This document shows, piece by piece, positions 1 through 10,336 of a DNA stretch of 64,000 nt (position 1 is the stretch's first letter; each line of letters starts with the position of its first letter). The notes under the pieces were generated by a model. It searched no databases. It saw only the letters and a list, made by a program, of their open reading frames with translations, and was not told the origin of the DNA. The translations under genes were made by a program, and so were the position numbers. The stretch comes from Ceratopteris richardii. Its lineage: Eukaryota; Streptophyta; Polypodiopsida; Polypodiales; Pteridaceae. The stretch lies in assembly GCA_020310875.1 (NCBI GenBank), contig CM035427.1:86419598-86483597 (forward strand), written 5' to 3'.

Positions 1-2319
1 TTCTTCAAACGTCTGTTTGAAGCAGGCTGGTAGATACTTGATACACGCGTGCCATGCATATACAACATTAATAGATGGGGTTGCGCTCATGTCGTAGACA
101 AGGTCCTGATTACCTTCATTAAATCCAAGAGCTGACAGATGAGGTTCCTTGACATTCTTGAAAGTCCTGAAGGTGACCAACATCAGTTCAAAAATTTTAA
201 GGCACATTTGGGCCATGACATCTGGTACATTTTTAAACCGGACCCCCCAGTGCCGAATCGTTGAAATCATATATCCGATGGTAGGTTGGCCTTTAGGTGG
301 TGCTAAGTAGACATAATTGAGCAATTTCTCGCATCCTTTGGTTGTCAGCACAGTTTTTGTGTATTCCGGCCACGACCTTCTTCGAAATACAGGGCACTAG
401 CATGGGTTATATTTTATGTATAAAGGCATGTTATTCCATGTTCTTACCATCTCTGGGTAGGTTTCCAGTAGACGAATCCTCCACGTCGGTTGATGTATAT
501 TGCCCTGCTTGGCACTTGCTGGGATGTCGTCCGGTGCAAATTGTGTAGCCGAGGTTGGTTCTTTTGAGGTTTGGTGCTTGATTTCAGCATTGTAGTCCGC
601 TATTAAGACACAGAAAGGAACATACAAATCGTCGGATGTGCCGATCCACCTATGATGGGGGAGGTTTCGAAAGTACTCCGATTTGATAACTACCTCTTCC
701 AAGCGTTACATTGAGGCTATCTGAACTGCCACTCTATCATCATGGGTTGTGGCCACTTTCTCTAACCTCTGCATCCATTCAGGAGCCTCTATCTCGATGG
801 TGTCCATGCCCTCTTCTGTTTGCTTGCCCCCTGGTGCAGGCATGGGAACGTATGGATCTTCGAAGGTTTCCTCGATTTCAATTGGCACTAAGTCCTCAGG
901 CTCGGGCTCTACAAGGGGGGAGGGTTGACGCTCGTATTGCATGACTTTACTGCGTAATTCTTCGAGTTCTACTCTGAGTTTTGTGACTTCTTCAGAGGTA
1001 TCGTCTACGGCTGCAACTTTGCTTGGTGACTCCTACTGAGTTGCCAGTTGCTTAAGTAGGTCATCTCTTTCTCGTTCTAATGCTGCATGGGCCTCCAGGA
1101 GGTCGGCATGGGTTTCTAACACAATTTGCATATTCTCTGAGGGAATGGCCTTGAATTTCTCTAGGTCGATTTCCTGCGGGGAACCCTCCATTGCCGCTTC
1201 CAAGTTTTCTTCATTCTGTTTCTGCAGCCATTTATTCTCTTCGAGTGTTGTAGACATGTGTTTTCGTAGGAGGGCCAGGTTGCGTCTAAGCTTGAGATTC
1301 TCCGTTATCCGGGAGTGTAGCAAATCATCCATATGTTGCCTTTCTTCTGCATCTGACTGGGGTGGATTGGCTACTAACTGTTCATGTTGCTCCTGTAAAG
1401 TGGCATACTGTTGTTGTAGTAACCGCTTTTCCCTTTCGAGATCAATGAATCGTACTTGAAGTTCTTCATGGCTTCAAAAGAGTCGCGTATGTTGGTTATG
1501 AAGATGCTGGTAGTGCTGTTGTAGTTGCGACATACACTGATACATATTATTAAATACATTATTAATAGGGGTGGGTGCGGGAAGGGTGTTGAATGCAGAA
1601 GGGAAGGGAAAGGGGAAGGGGAATGGAAGTGTGGATGCGGTGCTGGAAAATGGAGAAGTGGGAGGCGGGTGTATGGGGGGAGGGAGAGGTGCGAAGGTGG
1701 GTGATATGTCCATAAAATCAACAGTGGATGCAGTAGTGGGAGTGATTGTAAATATTGGAATTGTAGGTGCAGTGATAGTGGTGAAAGTGTACAGTGGTGT
1801 GTGCAATTGTGAATACGAACTGCCCGGAAGTGTGATTGGGGGGATGAGATTTTCTGGGGCTGCAGTTAGAATTACTGTTTCAGTGGCCGTATAGACAAGA
1901 GAGGTGGAGATAGGGTGTGTGGGTTGTGTGGGTTGACTGATGGTCTGAGCTTCAGTATGGGTAGTGGACTCGAAGGCAGTGACAGTAGTGGTTACACTGG
2001 TAGTGGGAGGTGAATGTGGTGGAGTTGGAGGCAGGGGTGGCAAAGGGGGTGACGGAGGTGCACTTGATATATGGGTTTCCTCAGTATCATGAACGGTGTG
2101 TGCGGTGCCCGTGGTTGTGGATGTGCCTTGTGGTTTTGATACTAATACATTCATCTGCTTTCCTGATCGAGGGGGGTGTCTTCCGTATCGTGGCTCCCTT
2201 CTTCGTGATTGTGCAAGGGCAGTATGAACCGCCTCAGGTACTCCTAAAGCATCAGATATCATGTCAAGAGTGGCGCGGTATTGCTCGTCTACACCTTCCT
2301 CCTCAAGGATTTGATTCAT
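1..2319 (-). pseudogene. TE1 post-pol ORF, C-terminal part with coiled coil
   Basis: One reading frame is open from 2319 to the window edge apart from in-frame stops at 1474 (TGA), 1033 (TAG), 706 (TGA) and about 397 (TAG). It joins the upstream part by a -1 frameshift near 2310-2340. In order it has a short helix, a long Thr/Pro/Ser-rich tract (about 2050-1530) and a coiled coil with regular Leu/Glu heptads (about 1450-1035, for example ERERDDLLKQL). After these come an acidic Pro/Glu segment and then a Trp/Tyr/Cys-containing region (700-1) continuing off the window. Together with the upstream part it would be well over 1,200 residues. I do not recognise the family. The stops show decay. Confidence 0.6.
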
Positions 2320-3865
2320 GAGGGCTTTCTTTGCCTGCTGCTAGGGACAGTCTATGTTGCTCTTGAACTCTGTTCATGGTATCATAGAGCTTTTTCAATG
2401 CCTTCGTATAAGTTGGAGCACCTTCAAGTACCTGCAGAGCTTCCTGATCATATTCCTGCTCTTCTTCCTTGGATTGTCCATCATGTTCCTTCTCTTGTTC
2501 TTCTTCTTCTTCACCCTCTACTTCGACGACCTCTGGTTGTCTGGGGTGAGGTTGGTCTGTAGCAGTTTGTTGTCCACTAGCTTGCTCTGCCTCGACTTCC
2601 GCATTAACAGCCTGGATGACTCTGGCTACCTCCTCATCAGTTAGGTCTTCTAAAGTGAATCCGTGAGGGAACTCTAGGTCGGTTGGTACAGGTGGAAACA
2701 CTAGATTTGGTCCCTCAGTGCTGTGTCTTGGTAATCTGATAGTAAAGGGTTGTATCCGCCTCGGGAGTCGTGGAGTTGTCTCCGGTGTCAATGTCGCACC
2801 GCGGGCTTGTGCACAGGGCATCTGAACGGCACCTCTCATTTTCTTGGAGGGTGGCCCAGCGGTGGATAATCTGTGTTGAAACTCCTGTACCCTGGTCCAA
2901 ATGAGTGCCCTTTGCACTGGCACATCATACGCCAGACATCTATACACAATCCTGGTGAGGGCACAACATCCATACAGTACAAACTTTTGTTTCTTATACC
3001 ACCTTTGATGAGCCAAGTGGATTTGGTCGATAATCCAGTGGAGCATGTTGATTGTCAAATCAAAGGCATCAGCTAAGTATAGACTAAACCATATCTTCTT
3101 AGGTGGCATTGTGAACCTCTCTTGAGCAGGAAATGCAAAATGTTACATGACCATTCACAAGTGAATGGCAATTGTAGGTGTCATTGCCACCATGTCCTTT
3201 AATTTCGTCAGATTCCTGTTCTTCATATTGTCGGGGACCATAGTCTCTTTCTCCGTAGGAATGTGCATACCTTTCATGTCTAGAGCTTCCCTTACCAAAT
3301 TGATAGTCAACCTGAAACGCTTCAGTTCATTGCCCCTTGTGAGAGATGGGAGGACAAAGGAGCTGTATCCCTTTTTGTCTTTGCTCGGAGTGAGGGTGCT
3401 AATCAAATAAGAGCACCTTAGAAAATCGGGCTTTGGCAATTGGAATTTGAAGTAATCATAGAGTCCCGCCTTCTTCCATATAGGTTTCAGTCCTTCATTA
3501 TTTTGCAGTCTCTCGAATTCCCTGGTGAAAAAGTGATATCTGCCCCAGCATCCATTGAATTCTATCTCGGCCTCCCACATGTAAGTGCCTTCACCCAGGG
3601 GTCCTGCCACATCACTGAACCAATGTGAGTTTTTGTTGACCGGCATTGTGTGCCCCTGTGGAGGATTCTGAACCGGTATGGCGTGTAATGCCCTCAATGC
3701 CACTGGGCATTCCTTCAATTCCTCCTCAATGGGAAGACTTTCAATGTCCACGACTTGGGGGCTGGTGCCTACCTGGGAGCTAGTTCCTGCCGTATCTGCC
3801 ATGTTACTTCTTGCCTCCTGATTCTGTGAGAATATAGAAACATGTGTTAACATTGTAAAGGACAA
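2303..3865 (-). pseudogene. TE1 post-pol ORF, N-terminal part
   Basis: Two open stretches in one frame (3865-3155, 236 codons, and 3109-2303, 268 codons) are separated by two stops around 3155-3120. The first part has a Ser/Thr-rich start, then a folded-looking region rich in Trp, Phe and Tyr (WFSDV, MWEAEIEF, GRYHFF, LYDYFKF) and a helical LTINLVREALDM segment. The second part has LADAFDLTINMLHWI and FVLYGCCALTRIV, then a Pro/Arg linker and a very acidic Glu-rich tract (about 2500-2540). I recognise no catalytic motif. The position after integrase is where some plant Ty3 elements carry envelope-like or accessory ORFs. There is no obvious signal peptide or transmembrane segment, so an envelope role is not supported. 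Confidence 0.6.
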
Positions 3866-4506
3866 GATAGAACCGTTTTTGTTCCCATTACAACATTCAC
3901 ATGAGGTTCGGGAGAGATTAGGAGGTTATTAAGTGCTCGGTGCTTGTGTGTGTAGTTAGGAATTTGGTAGACCTAGGAGCTAAGTGGAATGATGTAGTGG
4001 GAGCGTGATGTAGTTAGTAGGTGGACATGGATTTACAACTGGGGTCCGGGGGTTTATTACAAGTTTTAGGTTGCCAAATGCAATGAATGGGTTTTGATCT
4101 TGGTTTTGTGGAGACTCTGGAGAGTTTGATAGGGGTATCTACTTGGAATTGAGGCTTTTTAGGGACCCATTTACAAGTGATTCTACTTGTGCTCATGGAA
4201 GAATATGTGTTTGTGCATGATATGTAAGAATGGGCAACGGATGTTCGAGTGAGTGAAGCATGTTGTACCGAGTGTGGCCTCGGTGCAGCTATTTGAGCCG
4301 CAAGCAAGCCTTAGGCACCCAGATTTGTCGGGATTGTGGGCTGGCCATCATCGACTTATTGGGTACCCAAATAGACTTTACTTTCGCAGAAGAATTTATG
4401 AAAGACGTCGCATTAGTATCATGCTGTTGATTACTAATAAGAGGTTTCGGCCGTGGGGTTGACATGGTCGCAACAGGGTGTTCGCCTTTCCGCACCCACA
4501 CTCGTT
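3866..4506 (-). other. Spacer between pol and post-pol ORF of TE1
   Basis: 640 bases with only short overlapping frames. I see no LTR copy, no polypurine tract beside an LTR and no known protein. It is probably a decayed coding or non-coding linker of TE1. Confidence 0.4.
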
Positions 4507-6732
4507 TCAACAGTTGAGACATTCTGCTTCGCACGTGTTTTTGGCCTCCAGTATAGGTAGTATCTGCTCCCTCTGTATTTGATCTGCCTTTGGTTGCTGC
4601 ATCCCTCTGGCCTTTGGAAAAGAAGGGAGTGCCGTCTTATCCTTGACTCCGTTGTTGAGACAATCCTCGTTCTGCATCATACAGTTTTGGACAAGAATAG
4701 CATTGTCAACTTCATGTGCACCCCTGGAAGGACCAGGAGTTTGTGCCTTACTTAGTTCCTTGAGTGCCTCATTTTCCAATTCAACTGTAATTCGACTATG
4801 ATTTACCCATACCTGAAGAAGTCCACTTCTTAGGTTTAGGTTGACTGCATGATCATAGATCCAGTCCTGACCCAAGACAAGAGGCTCAGTGAGGTCCTCA
4901 TCTTGACACACTAGTACTTTAAATGTCATTGCTTCGTCTTGAATATAGAGGGGAAGTTCCACCTCGCCCATGCAAGGGGTTTCCACACCTCCCAATCCTA
5001 TGAGATATGCTTCTATAGGATTGATGGTTAATTTCAACTTTTGACAGTATGAAAATTTAACAGCACTAGTGGCTGCACCTGAGTCAATCAAGTCTCTTAC
5101 AGTGCTTGCACCCTTTCCTTGTCCTATCTCTAAGGTTATAAAAGGACATCGATCTATTATACTTTGGGAACTTATTCCTGAGACTTCACACATTGCCACA
5201 TGATATCCTGGATCCTCATAGGCACCTGTCCTAGGTTGATCCCTACCTTGTCGTCTCGCCTTCATCCTTTTGATGCGTTCTAAAGCTTCTGCTTGAGCTT
5301 CTTCTCGAACTCGTTGTTCTTCTTCTTTGCGTTTCTTAGCAGTGTTGAGTCGGCTGAGCATTTCTTCTGTGAGAGGTTCCTGATACAACTTGACTTTGCA
5401 CCCGCTTATGTAGCTCGGGAGAACATCGTCTTCTAATGTGGCTAGTTGCACTTCTCCACTTGTTGAGATTTTATTAATGATCATGGGTCCGTAGCCTCTC
5501 TTTTCTAGTTTCCTTGCATGTTGTTTCAACGTGTATACTAGTACTAGGTCGCCTGCCTTCAACCCTTTATCCTTAATGTGGGCATCAAAGTATGCCTTCT
5601 GTCGTTTCTTAGCTGCATATATCCCTGCAGCCGCCCTCAGTCTTGTTTCTCCTAATCGTTCCAGGTCAAAAAGTCTAGAGGAGAGTTCATGACCCGTCCA
5701 TTCATGCTCTTGTGCTACTTTCAATGTAGGTATCAAGAAGTCCAGCGGTAGCACTGCATTTTGGTCAAATACCATCTGAAAGGGGGTGGCTTGGAGTATC
5801 GTTTTATAGGCAATTCGATATGCCCAAACAGCGTGGTGTAGCTGTCTGTCCCAATCAGAGCGTTTATTATTCACTAATTTGGTCAACACATTGCACAGAA
5901 TCTTGTTTGTGCTTTTGGCTTGCCCATTAGCTTGTGGGTGGTAGGGGGCAGACTTCTTATGAACCACCAAGAATTCTTGGAGCAGATTTTCAATCACTTC
6001 ATTCAAGAAGTGAGTGCCCTTATCACTTACTAGCTCTATCGGTAGCCTGCATCTTGTGAATACATTCTCAAACAAGAATTTAGCTGTGGTCTGAGCATCA
6101 TTCTTTGTCGTAGCTTTTACCTCTACCCACTTAGTTAGATAGTCTGTGGCCACGATGATATACTCAGCATGTGATCCCTTAGCTGGGGGATTAATAGGAC
6201 CTACAAAGTCTATTCCCCACTTAGAGAATGCACGTCCACCCATCATGGGTTTCAGTGGCATCTCATCTTTGCGTATAGGAGGCTGAGCTCGCTGACAGAC
6301 ATCACACCGTTTCACATAGGTATGTGCATCCATGTGAAGGGTAGGCCACCACAAGCCTACAAATAGGATCGCTTTAATCACTCGGTCTAGTCCAAAATGT
6401 TCTTCTGCTACACCTTGATGAGCCGTTTCCAAGATCTTGAGATATTCACTCTCGTGGACACATAATCTTAGGTAACCATCTTTACCACGCTTGTATAGGT
6501 TATCACCAATGAGCGAGTAATCTAGGGCTTCTTGTTCTAAACTTCTTTTCCTAGCCAGGGTCATGTCTGGAGGGAATGTTTTTGTCCTCAGGAAGGATAC
6601 TAGGGGTTCACTCCAATCTGGCACTATGGACACTTGATAAAGAGTGGCATGTTCCACAGGTGGTTTAGTGCAGCAGATTGGGCATTCCTTGCACAACTTT
6701 TGGACATCAGCTTCCATAGTCGGCCAATGCAC
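4507..6732 (-). CDS. TE1 integrase fused to a second protease-like domain, 741 aa
   Basis: Domains in order are as follows. Residues about 95-150 form the HHCC zinc finger (H105, H112, C143, C146). Residues 165-310 form the DDE core, with Asp175 in GIDFVGP and Asp237 in VSDKGTHF; the third acidic residue, expected in NGQAES, is Lys273 (NGQAKS, codon 5914-5916), so strand transfer should be lost. A GPY/F-like module is near 414-450, and a charged helix rich in Arg/Glu/Lys covers 455-500. Residues about 530-635 form a retropepsin-like domain with LIDSGAATSAV at 548-558 and LVLGQDW at 618-624. The last 100 residues are polar with no recognised domain. No chromodomain is seen. A protease at the integrase C-terminus is unusual for Ty3 elements, which already carry one before RT. 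The frame is fully open across the junction. Confidence 0.9.
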   Translation of the reverse strand: MHWPTMEADVQKLCKECPICCTKPPVEHATLYQVSIVPDWSEPLVSFLRTKTFPPDMTLARKRSLEQEALDYSLIGDNLYKRGKDGYLRLCVHESEYLKILETAHQGVAEEHFGLDRVIKAILFVGLWWPTLHMDAHTYVKRCDVCQRAQPPIRKDEMPLKPMMGGRAFSKWGIDFVGPINPPAKGSHAEYIIVATDYLTKWVEVKATTKNDAQTTAKFLFENVFTRCRLPIELVSDKGTHFLNEVIENLLQEFLVVHKKSAPYHPQANGQAKSTNKILCNVLTKLVNNKRSDWDRQLHHAVWAYRIAYKTILQATPFQMVFDQNAVLPLDFLIPTLKVAQEHEWTGHELSSRLFDLERLGETRLRAAAGIYAAKKRQKAYFDAHIKDKGLKAGDLVLVYTLKQHARKLEKRGYGPMIINKISTSGEVQLATLEDDVLPSYISGCKVKLYQEPLTEEMLSRLNTAKKRKEEEQRVREEAQAEALERIKRMKARRQGRDQPRTGAYEDPGYHVAMCEVSGISSQSIIDRCPFITLEIGQGKGASTVRDLIDSGAATSAVKFSYCQKLKLTINPIEAYLIGLGGVETPCMGEVELPLYIQDEAMTFKVLVCQDEDLTEPLVLGQDWIYDHAVNLNLRSGLLQVWVNHSRITVELENEALKELSKAQTPGPSRGAHEVDNAILVQNCMMQNEDCLNNGVKDKTALPSFPKARGMQQPKADQIQREQILPILEAKNTCEAECLNC
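4828..5145 (-). other. Second retropepsin-like domain (PR2) of TE1
   Basis: About 106 residues within the integrase ORF. The active-site loop is DLIDSGAATS (catalytic Asp550, codon 5083-5085), a hydrophobic flap-like segment with IGLGGVETP follows, and the domain closes with LVLGQDWIYDH, the equivalent of the LLGRPWL motif. PR1 of the same element (9968-8184) has DSGAGVAIA and ILGRPF, so the two are clearly different sequences and not a recent duplication. What it cleaves, and whether it is active, is unknown. Confidence 0.8.
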
Positions 6733-6750
6733 TCCGAGTCTCCTTAGTGT

Positions 6751-7458
6751 CTATAGGGTTCGTTGCTTCGAGTAGTGTTTCTCTAATGCACCTACATGTG
6801 CTAATTGCAACCATTTAGCGTACTCATCCTCTTCCACACAACAAGCCAAGATCCCTTGATCTGTGTGCTTGTACATACTTCTTGCCATGATGTGATACTT
6901 TTGGGCTTTTACAACCTCTTTATCATGTGTGTTTATTACTGTGTGGTTAGGCTCGTATGTCAATACTGGCACTAATGGCTTAGCCCACTGTGGCACCATT
7001 TCCAAATTAAACAAGTAAGCATCAGGAAGGTCATCTGAAACTCTTGGTGGGGCTTCTCCAGATGTGAACCTAGAGAGATGATCTGCTCTCAAGTGAGTCT
7101 TCCCTTTCCTTACCACAACCTCGAAATCATATTCCATCAGCAAGAGAAACCATCTTACTAATCTTCCTGTATTGCATGGCTTGTTTACGAGATATAGCAG
7201 TGCCTGATGGTCAGTAAAAAACTTAAACTTATTTGCAAGCAAATAATGTGTAAACTTTTTAACTGCATATACCATGCCTAATACCTCTCGTTCCGTAGTG
7301 GTATAATTTCGTTCAGCTGCATTCAACTGTCTACTAGCATAGGCAATTGGAAGATCCATGTTACCTTCACCCGTAGGTTGTGCAAGCACACATCCAATAG
7401 CATAATTGGATGCATCTACATGAACATGGAAAGGCTTATTCCAATCTGGTGTGGTCAA
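6751..7458 (-). pseudogene. TE1 RNase H and connection to integrase
   Basis: Degrades the RNA strand during reverse transcription. The Ty3 RNase H signature is present: VDASNYAIG with the first catalytic Asp, YASRQLNAAERNYTTTERE with the Glu, and FFTDHQAL with the next Asp, followed by the HLSRF motif. After that comes the linker to the integrase zinc domain. A TAG at 6751 separates it from the integrase ORF, which is in the same frame. Confidence 0.88.
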
Positions 7459-7476
7459 GATTGTTGTTGAACATAA

Positions 7477-8205
7477 TCACCGTTTAAGCTCATTGAAAGA
7501 ATTTTCACATTCATTAGTCCACTCAAAGTTAGTCAAAAGTCCATACAGAGGCTTTGCTATGATGGCATACATGTGTATAAACCGTCGGTAATAACCACAA
7601 TGCCCCATGAAAGCTTGTACTTCCTTGACATTCTTTGGCCTAGGTAACTCCGCTATGGCTCTCACTTTCTCTTCATCGGTGGATATGCCATTTTTTGACA
7701 CTATGTGTCCTAAAATCTTGCCTTGCCTGACCATAAAAACACACTTTTCTGGGTTCAAGCAGACGATATATTCTCTACATTTGTCAAAGATTTGTCTAAG
7801 TTAAGGAATATGGGTTTGTCTTATGTTGGAATGAGCACAAAGATCATCGACATAGACTTCTAAGTTCTTCCTCAGGAACTCTTTAAATACATGGCACATC
7901 AGCCTCTGGAAGGTAGCTGGTGCATTGGTAAGCCCGAATGGCATTACCCGAAAAGCGAATATGCCCCACTTTGTGGCAAAAGCTATCTTATGCTGATCTT
8001 CTGGAGCTATGGCTACTTGATTATAGCTCGAAAATCCATCAAGGAAGTTGTACACTTCCTTGCCTGCTACTCTTTCTAAGAGATGCTCTGTGATAGGAAG
8101 CGGATAGTTATCTCGAATTGTGGCTGCATTGACCTTCTTCAAGTTAATGCATACACGCAGCTTTCCATTTTTCTTGGGCACCACTACGATGGGGGATACA
8201 CACTA
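7477..8205 (-). pseudogene. TE1 reverse transcriptase, interrupted
   Basis: RNA-dependent DNA polymerase that copies the element RNA. The first piece (to 7801) has the VPKKNGKLRVC fingers motif, the DGFSSYNQ block, the MPFGLTNAPATFQ block and the catalytic YVDD. A TAA at 7801 interrupts it. The second piece (7758-7477) continues in the same frame with the NPEKCVF and LGHIVS thumb motifs and the F.G...YYRRFI block, ending at a TGA. RNase H follows in the same frame. The only changes needed to reopen this frame are the in-frame stops, so the polymerase was probably active until fairly recently. Confidence 0.88.
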
Positions 8206-9968
8206 TGTGTGGCTAGCCTTACATCATTTGTAAGCTCTCCGTGCCTCTGGGGTTGAAATTCTACTTCATAGAAGTATTCTTCATCTGATGCAAAGGGTGG
8301 GTCCATAATGATTGACTCTAGATCGGAGTCACTTGCATCCTCAAATGCATCAGGGCTAGGTTCACACTCTTCTAACACTACCTCTCCCATGATTGGCTCT
8401 ATGGAGAAGATTGAAATGTCATAGCCATCTTCATCACAGTGAGGTGTCCATTGTTCTTCATTGATGGCTACATCCATTGTTGCTAGGATTTCTGCCCAAC
8501 CGTGGGGTTCAAATTCTTCGTCAGGAAAGACTACAGGTGCATAGGCTGGGTCTTGAATTGATCTATGTGTTTCTTTTGCACCTATCTCTCTGGCTTCTTC
8601 TCTCTTCTCTTCCTCTACTGCTACTTTGCACATCCATAAGTGGGTGTCTTCATGCATCCATGAGGATCTTGATCCTATGGAATGCACCGATTCCGTGTCA
8701 TCTTTGGCTTTATGGATGGGATTCCATTGGATAGGAGGGACATCTCTATGAGAGTAATCCTTGAGATTCACTTTGGTTGTAACACCTAAGTGTTGCAGGT
8801 ACAAGGAATTGGTTCCCCAATCCTGTACCACTTGCAACTGTCGCATAAAGGGTCTTCCCAAGATCATTTCATAGGCATGATTTTTGCTAAAATCGCATAT
8901 AGCAAATGTATGCTCAAACTTGACACCACAAGTGGTGAGAGTTACTCCTTCTAACAACCCTAAGGGTCTCTCTAGATGACCATGGGCCATTTGCAATTTC
9001 ATCCTCGTGGGCCTGAGTGCAAGCTTGCCCCAACGCTTCCATAGGGAAGTAGTAGCAATTGCAACACCTGCACCTGAGTCTAGAATGGCCTTGGAGGTGT
9101 ATCCCTGATGGGTGATAGGAAGATATGTGTTTCCCTCTTCGTCCTCACTCATTTCTCCTATCTTGTCCAAGGGTATTTCTGGCACTGTTCTCTGGGATCC
9201 TACTTGGGAACGAGGTTTTGCTATCTCTGGTACTTGTTTGGCTACATGTTTCCATAGCTCTGGCCTTACTTTGAGTAGCTCTTCTAAGGTGAGGTTGCAC
9301 TGCACTTTAGTGTTTTTCACTACCTCTGTATTCCTAGGTATGACTGAGTCTTCGTTTCTTACCATGACTGTGGGTGCTCTCATACAGGTCGACTTGGCTT
9401 CCCATGGGCCTGTGAAGTGGGGTAATTCTTGCAGAGAGTTAGACTCAAAGTCTAATCTTTCCTGAGATTGGGTGCCCTCATGCTCCTCATAAATAGATGG
9501 GATGTCTTGTGGGAATTGGTCGTGTGCATCATCCACAAGTTCAATGGGAGGAGGGACTTCACTCTCTTTAGCCCATTTGTCTTCTTGAATCTCTCGTAGG
9601 AATTCTGGTGTGAACCGATTCATGGAGGATGATGTGTCTGGCTCCGTAGAGTTAGGCATATAGGCTTCCTGGGCAAGAAGACCTGCACTTTCACTTGCCT
9701 TTTCCTTATGTTGAGAGGCAGGTTCCTTTTCTGATTGTGCAATTAGCCTCTCTATTCTTTCTAACAGTCCTTCAAAGTGCAGCTGCGTCTTAGCTGAACT
9801 AGATATGTTAAAGAGGCAGCTCGCTTCAAACATGGTTTGAGCCAACTCCACCATCTTAGCACAAATTTTAGTTCGTTCAAGCTCTAATTCTGCTCTAGGG
9901 TAGCATTTTCCATGATCAGTTACGTTTGGCCCATCTTGGATTCTGGCTTGATATGCTTTAAGCATCAT
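8184..9968 (-). CDS. TE1 protease (first retropepsin domain), 594 aa ORF
   Basis: Retropepsin cleaves the Gag-Pol polyprotein. The catalytic motif LDSGAG is at residues 296-301 (Asp297, codon 9078-9080), and the C-terminal ILGRPF motif is at 369-374, giving a domain of about residues 280-395. Upstream is a polar linker from Gag. Downstream are about 200 acidic residues leading toward RT. The ORF ends at 8184 in a different frame from RT; the RT coding continues after a -1 shift near 8190-8205, which may be decay or a programmed shift. A second protease-like domain lies after the integrase, so this one is called PR1. Confidence 0.85.
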   Translation of the reverse strand: MMLKAYQARIQDGPNVTDHGKCYPRAELELERTKICAKMVELAQTMFEASCLFNISSSAKTQLHFEGLLERIERLIAQSEKEPASQHKEKASESAGLLAQEAYMPNSTEPDTSSSMNRFTPEFLREIQEDKWAKESEVPPPIELVDDAHDQFPQDIPSIYEEHEGTQSQERLDFESNSLQELPHFTGPWEAKSTCMRAPTVMVRNEDSVIPRNTEVVKNTKVQCNLTLEELLKVRPELWKHVAKQVPEIAKPRSQVGSQRTVPEIPLDKIGEMSEDEEGNTYLPITHQGYTSKAILDSGAGVAIATTSLWKRWGKLALRPTRMKLQMAHGHLERPLGLLEGVTLTTCGVKFEHTFAICDFSKNHAYEMILGRPFMRQLQVVQDWGTNSLYLQHLGVTTKVNLKDYSHRDVPPIQWNPIHKAKDDTESVHSIGSRSSWMHEDTHLWMCKVAVEEEKREEAREIGAKETHRSIQDPAYAPVVFPDEEFEPHGWAEILATMDVAINEEQWTPHCDEDGYDISIFSIEPIMGEVVLEECEPSPDAFEDASDSDLESIIMDPPFASDEEYFYEVEFQPQRHGELTNDVRLATHSVYPPS

Positions 9969-10336
9969 GTTTAGGTCCTCGGGAGTGGGATCTGCTAGGA
10001 CTGATCCTACTCTAGGAGGTGGTGGGATTAGGTGAGGTGGGTTGGAAGTTGGAGGGTTGGATGGAGTTGGGAATGGTGGGGTTGAGGTGGTGTGAGAGGG
10101 AGTTTGAGATGTGAGTTCAGTTATCCTGGCCTTTGTTTCTCTGAGGCTTTCCTCAAGTTCACTCAGTTTCTTCGCCCATTACCTCTTCATTCTTTCATGA
10201 CTATCTTTCCAAGCTCTAGTCCTTTTCTTGGTTGTACTCTCCGTTTCACTAACATCTGGGCTCTTTTCCTGGCCTACGCTTGTGTTCTGCTGTAAGGCTT
10301 GGGCTCTGGTGACCACTTGTATCGGTGCAGTGGACG

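Noticed and set aside
1033..3865. TE1 post-pol ORF as a true envelope gene
   Set aside because: No signal peptide, transmembrane segment or cleavage site visible; composition is soluble, with coiled coil and Pro/Thr tracts.
4014..4500. A 3' LTR of TE1 between integrase and the post-pol ORF
   Set aside because: No match to the LTR sequence at 14634-15000 and no polypurine tract; the coding continues to the left on the same strand.
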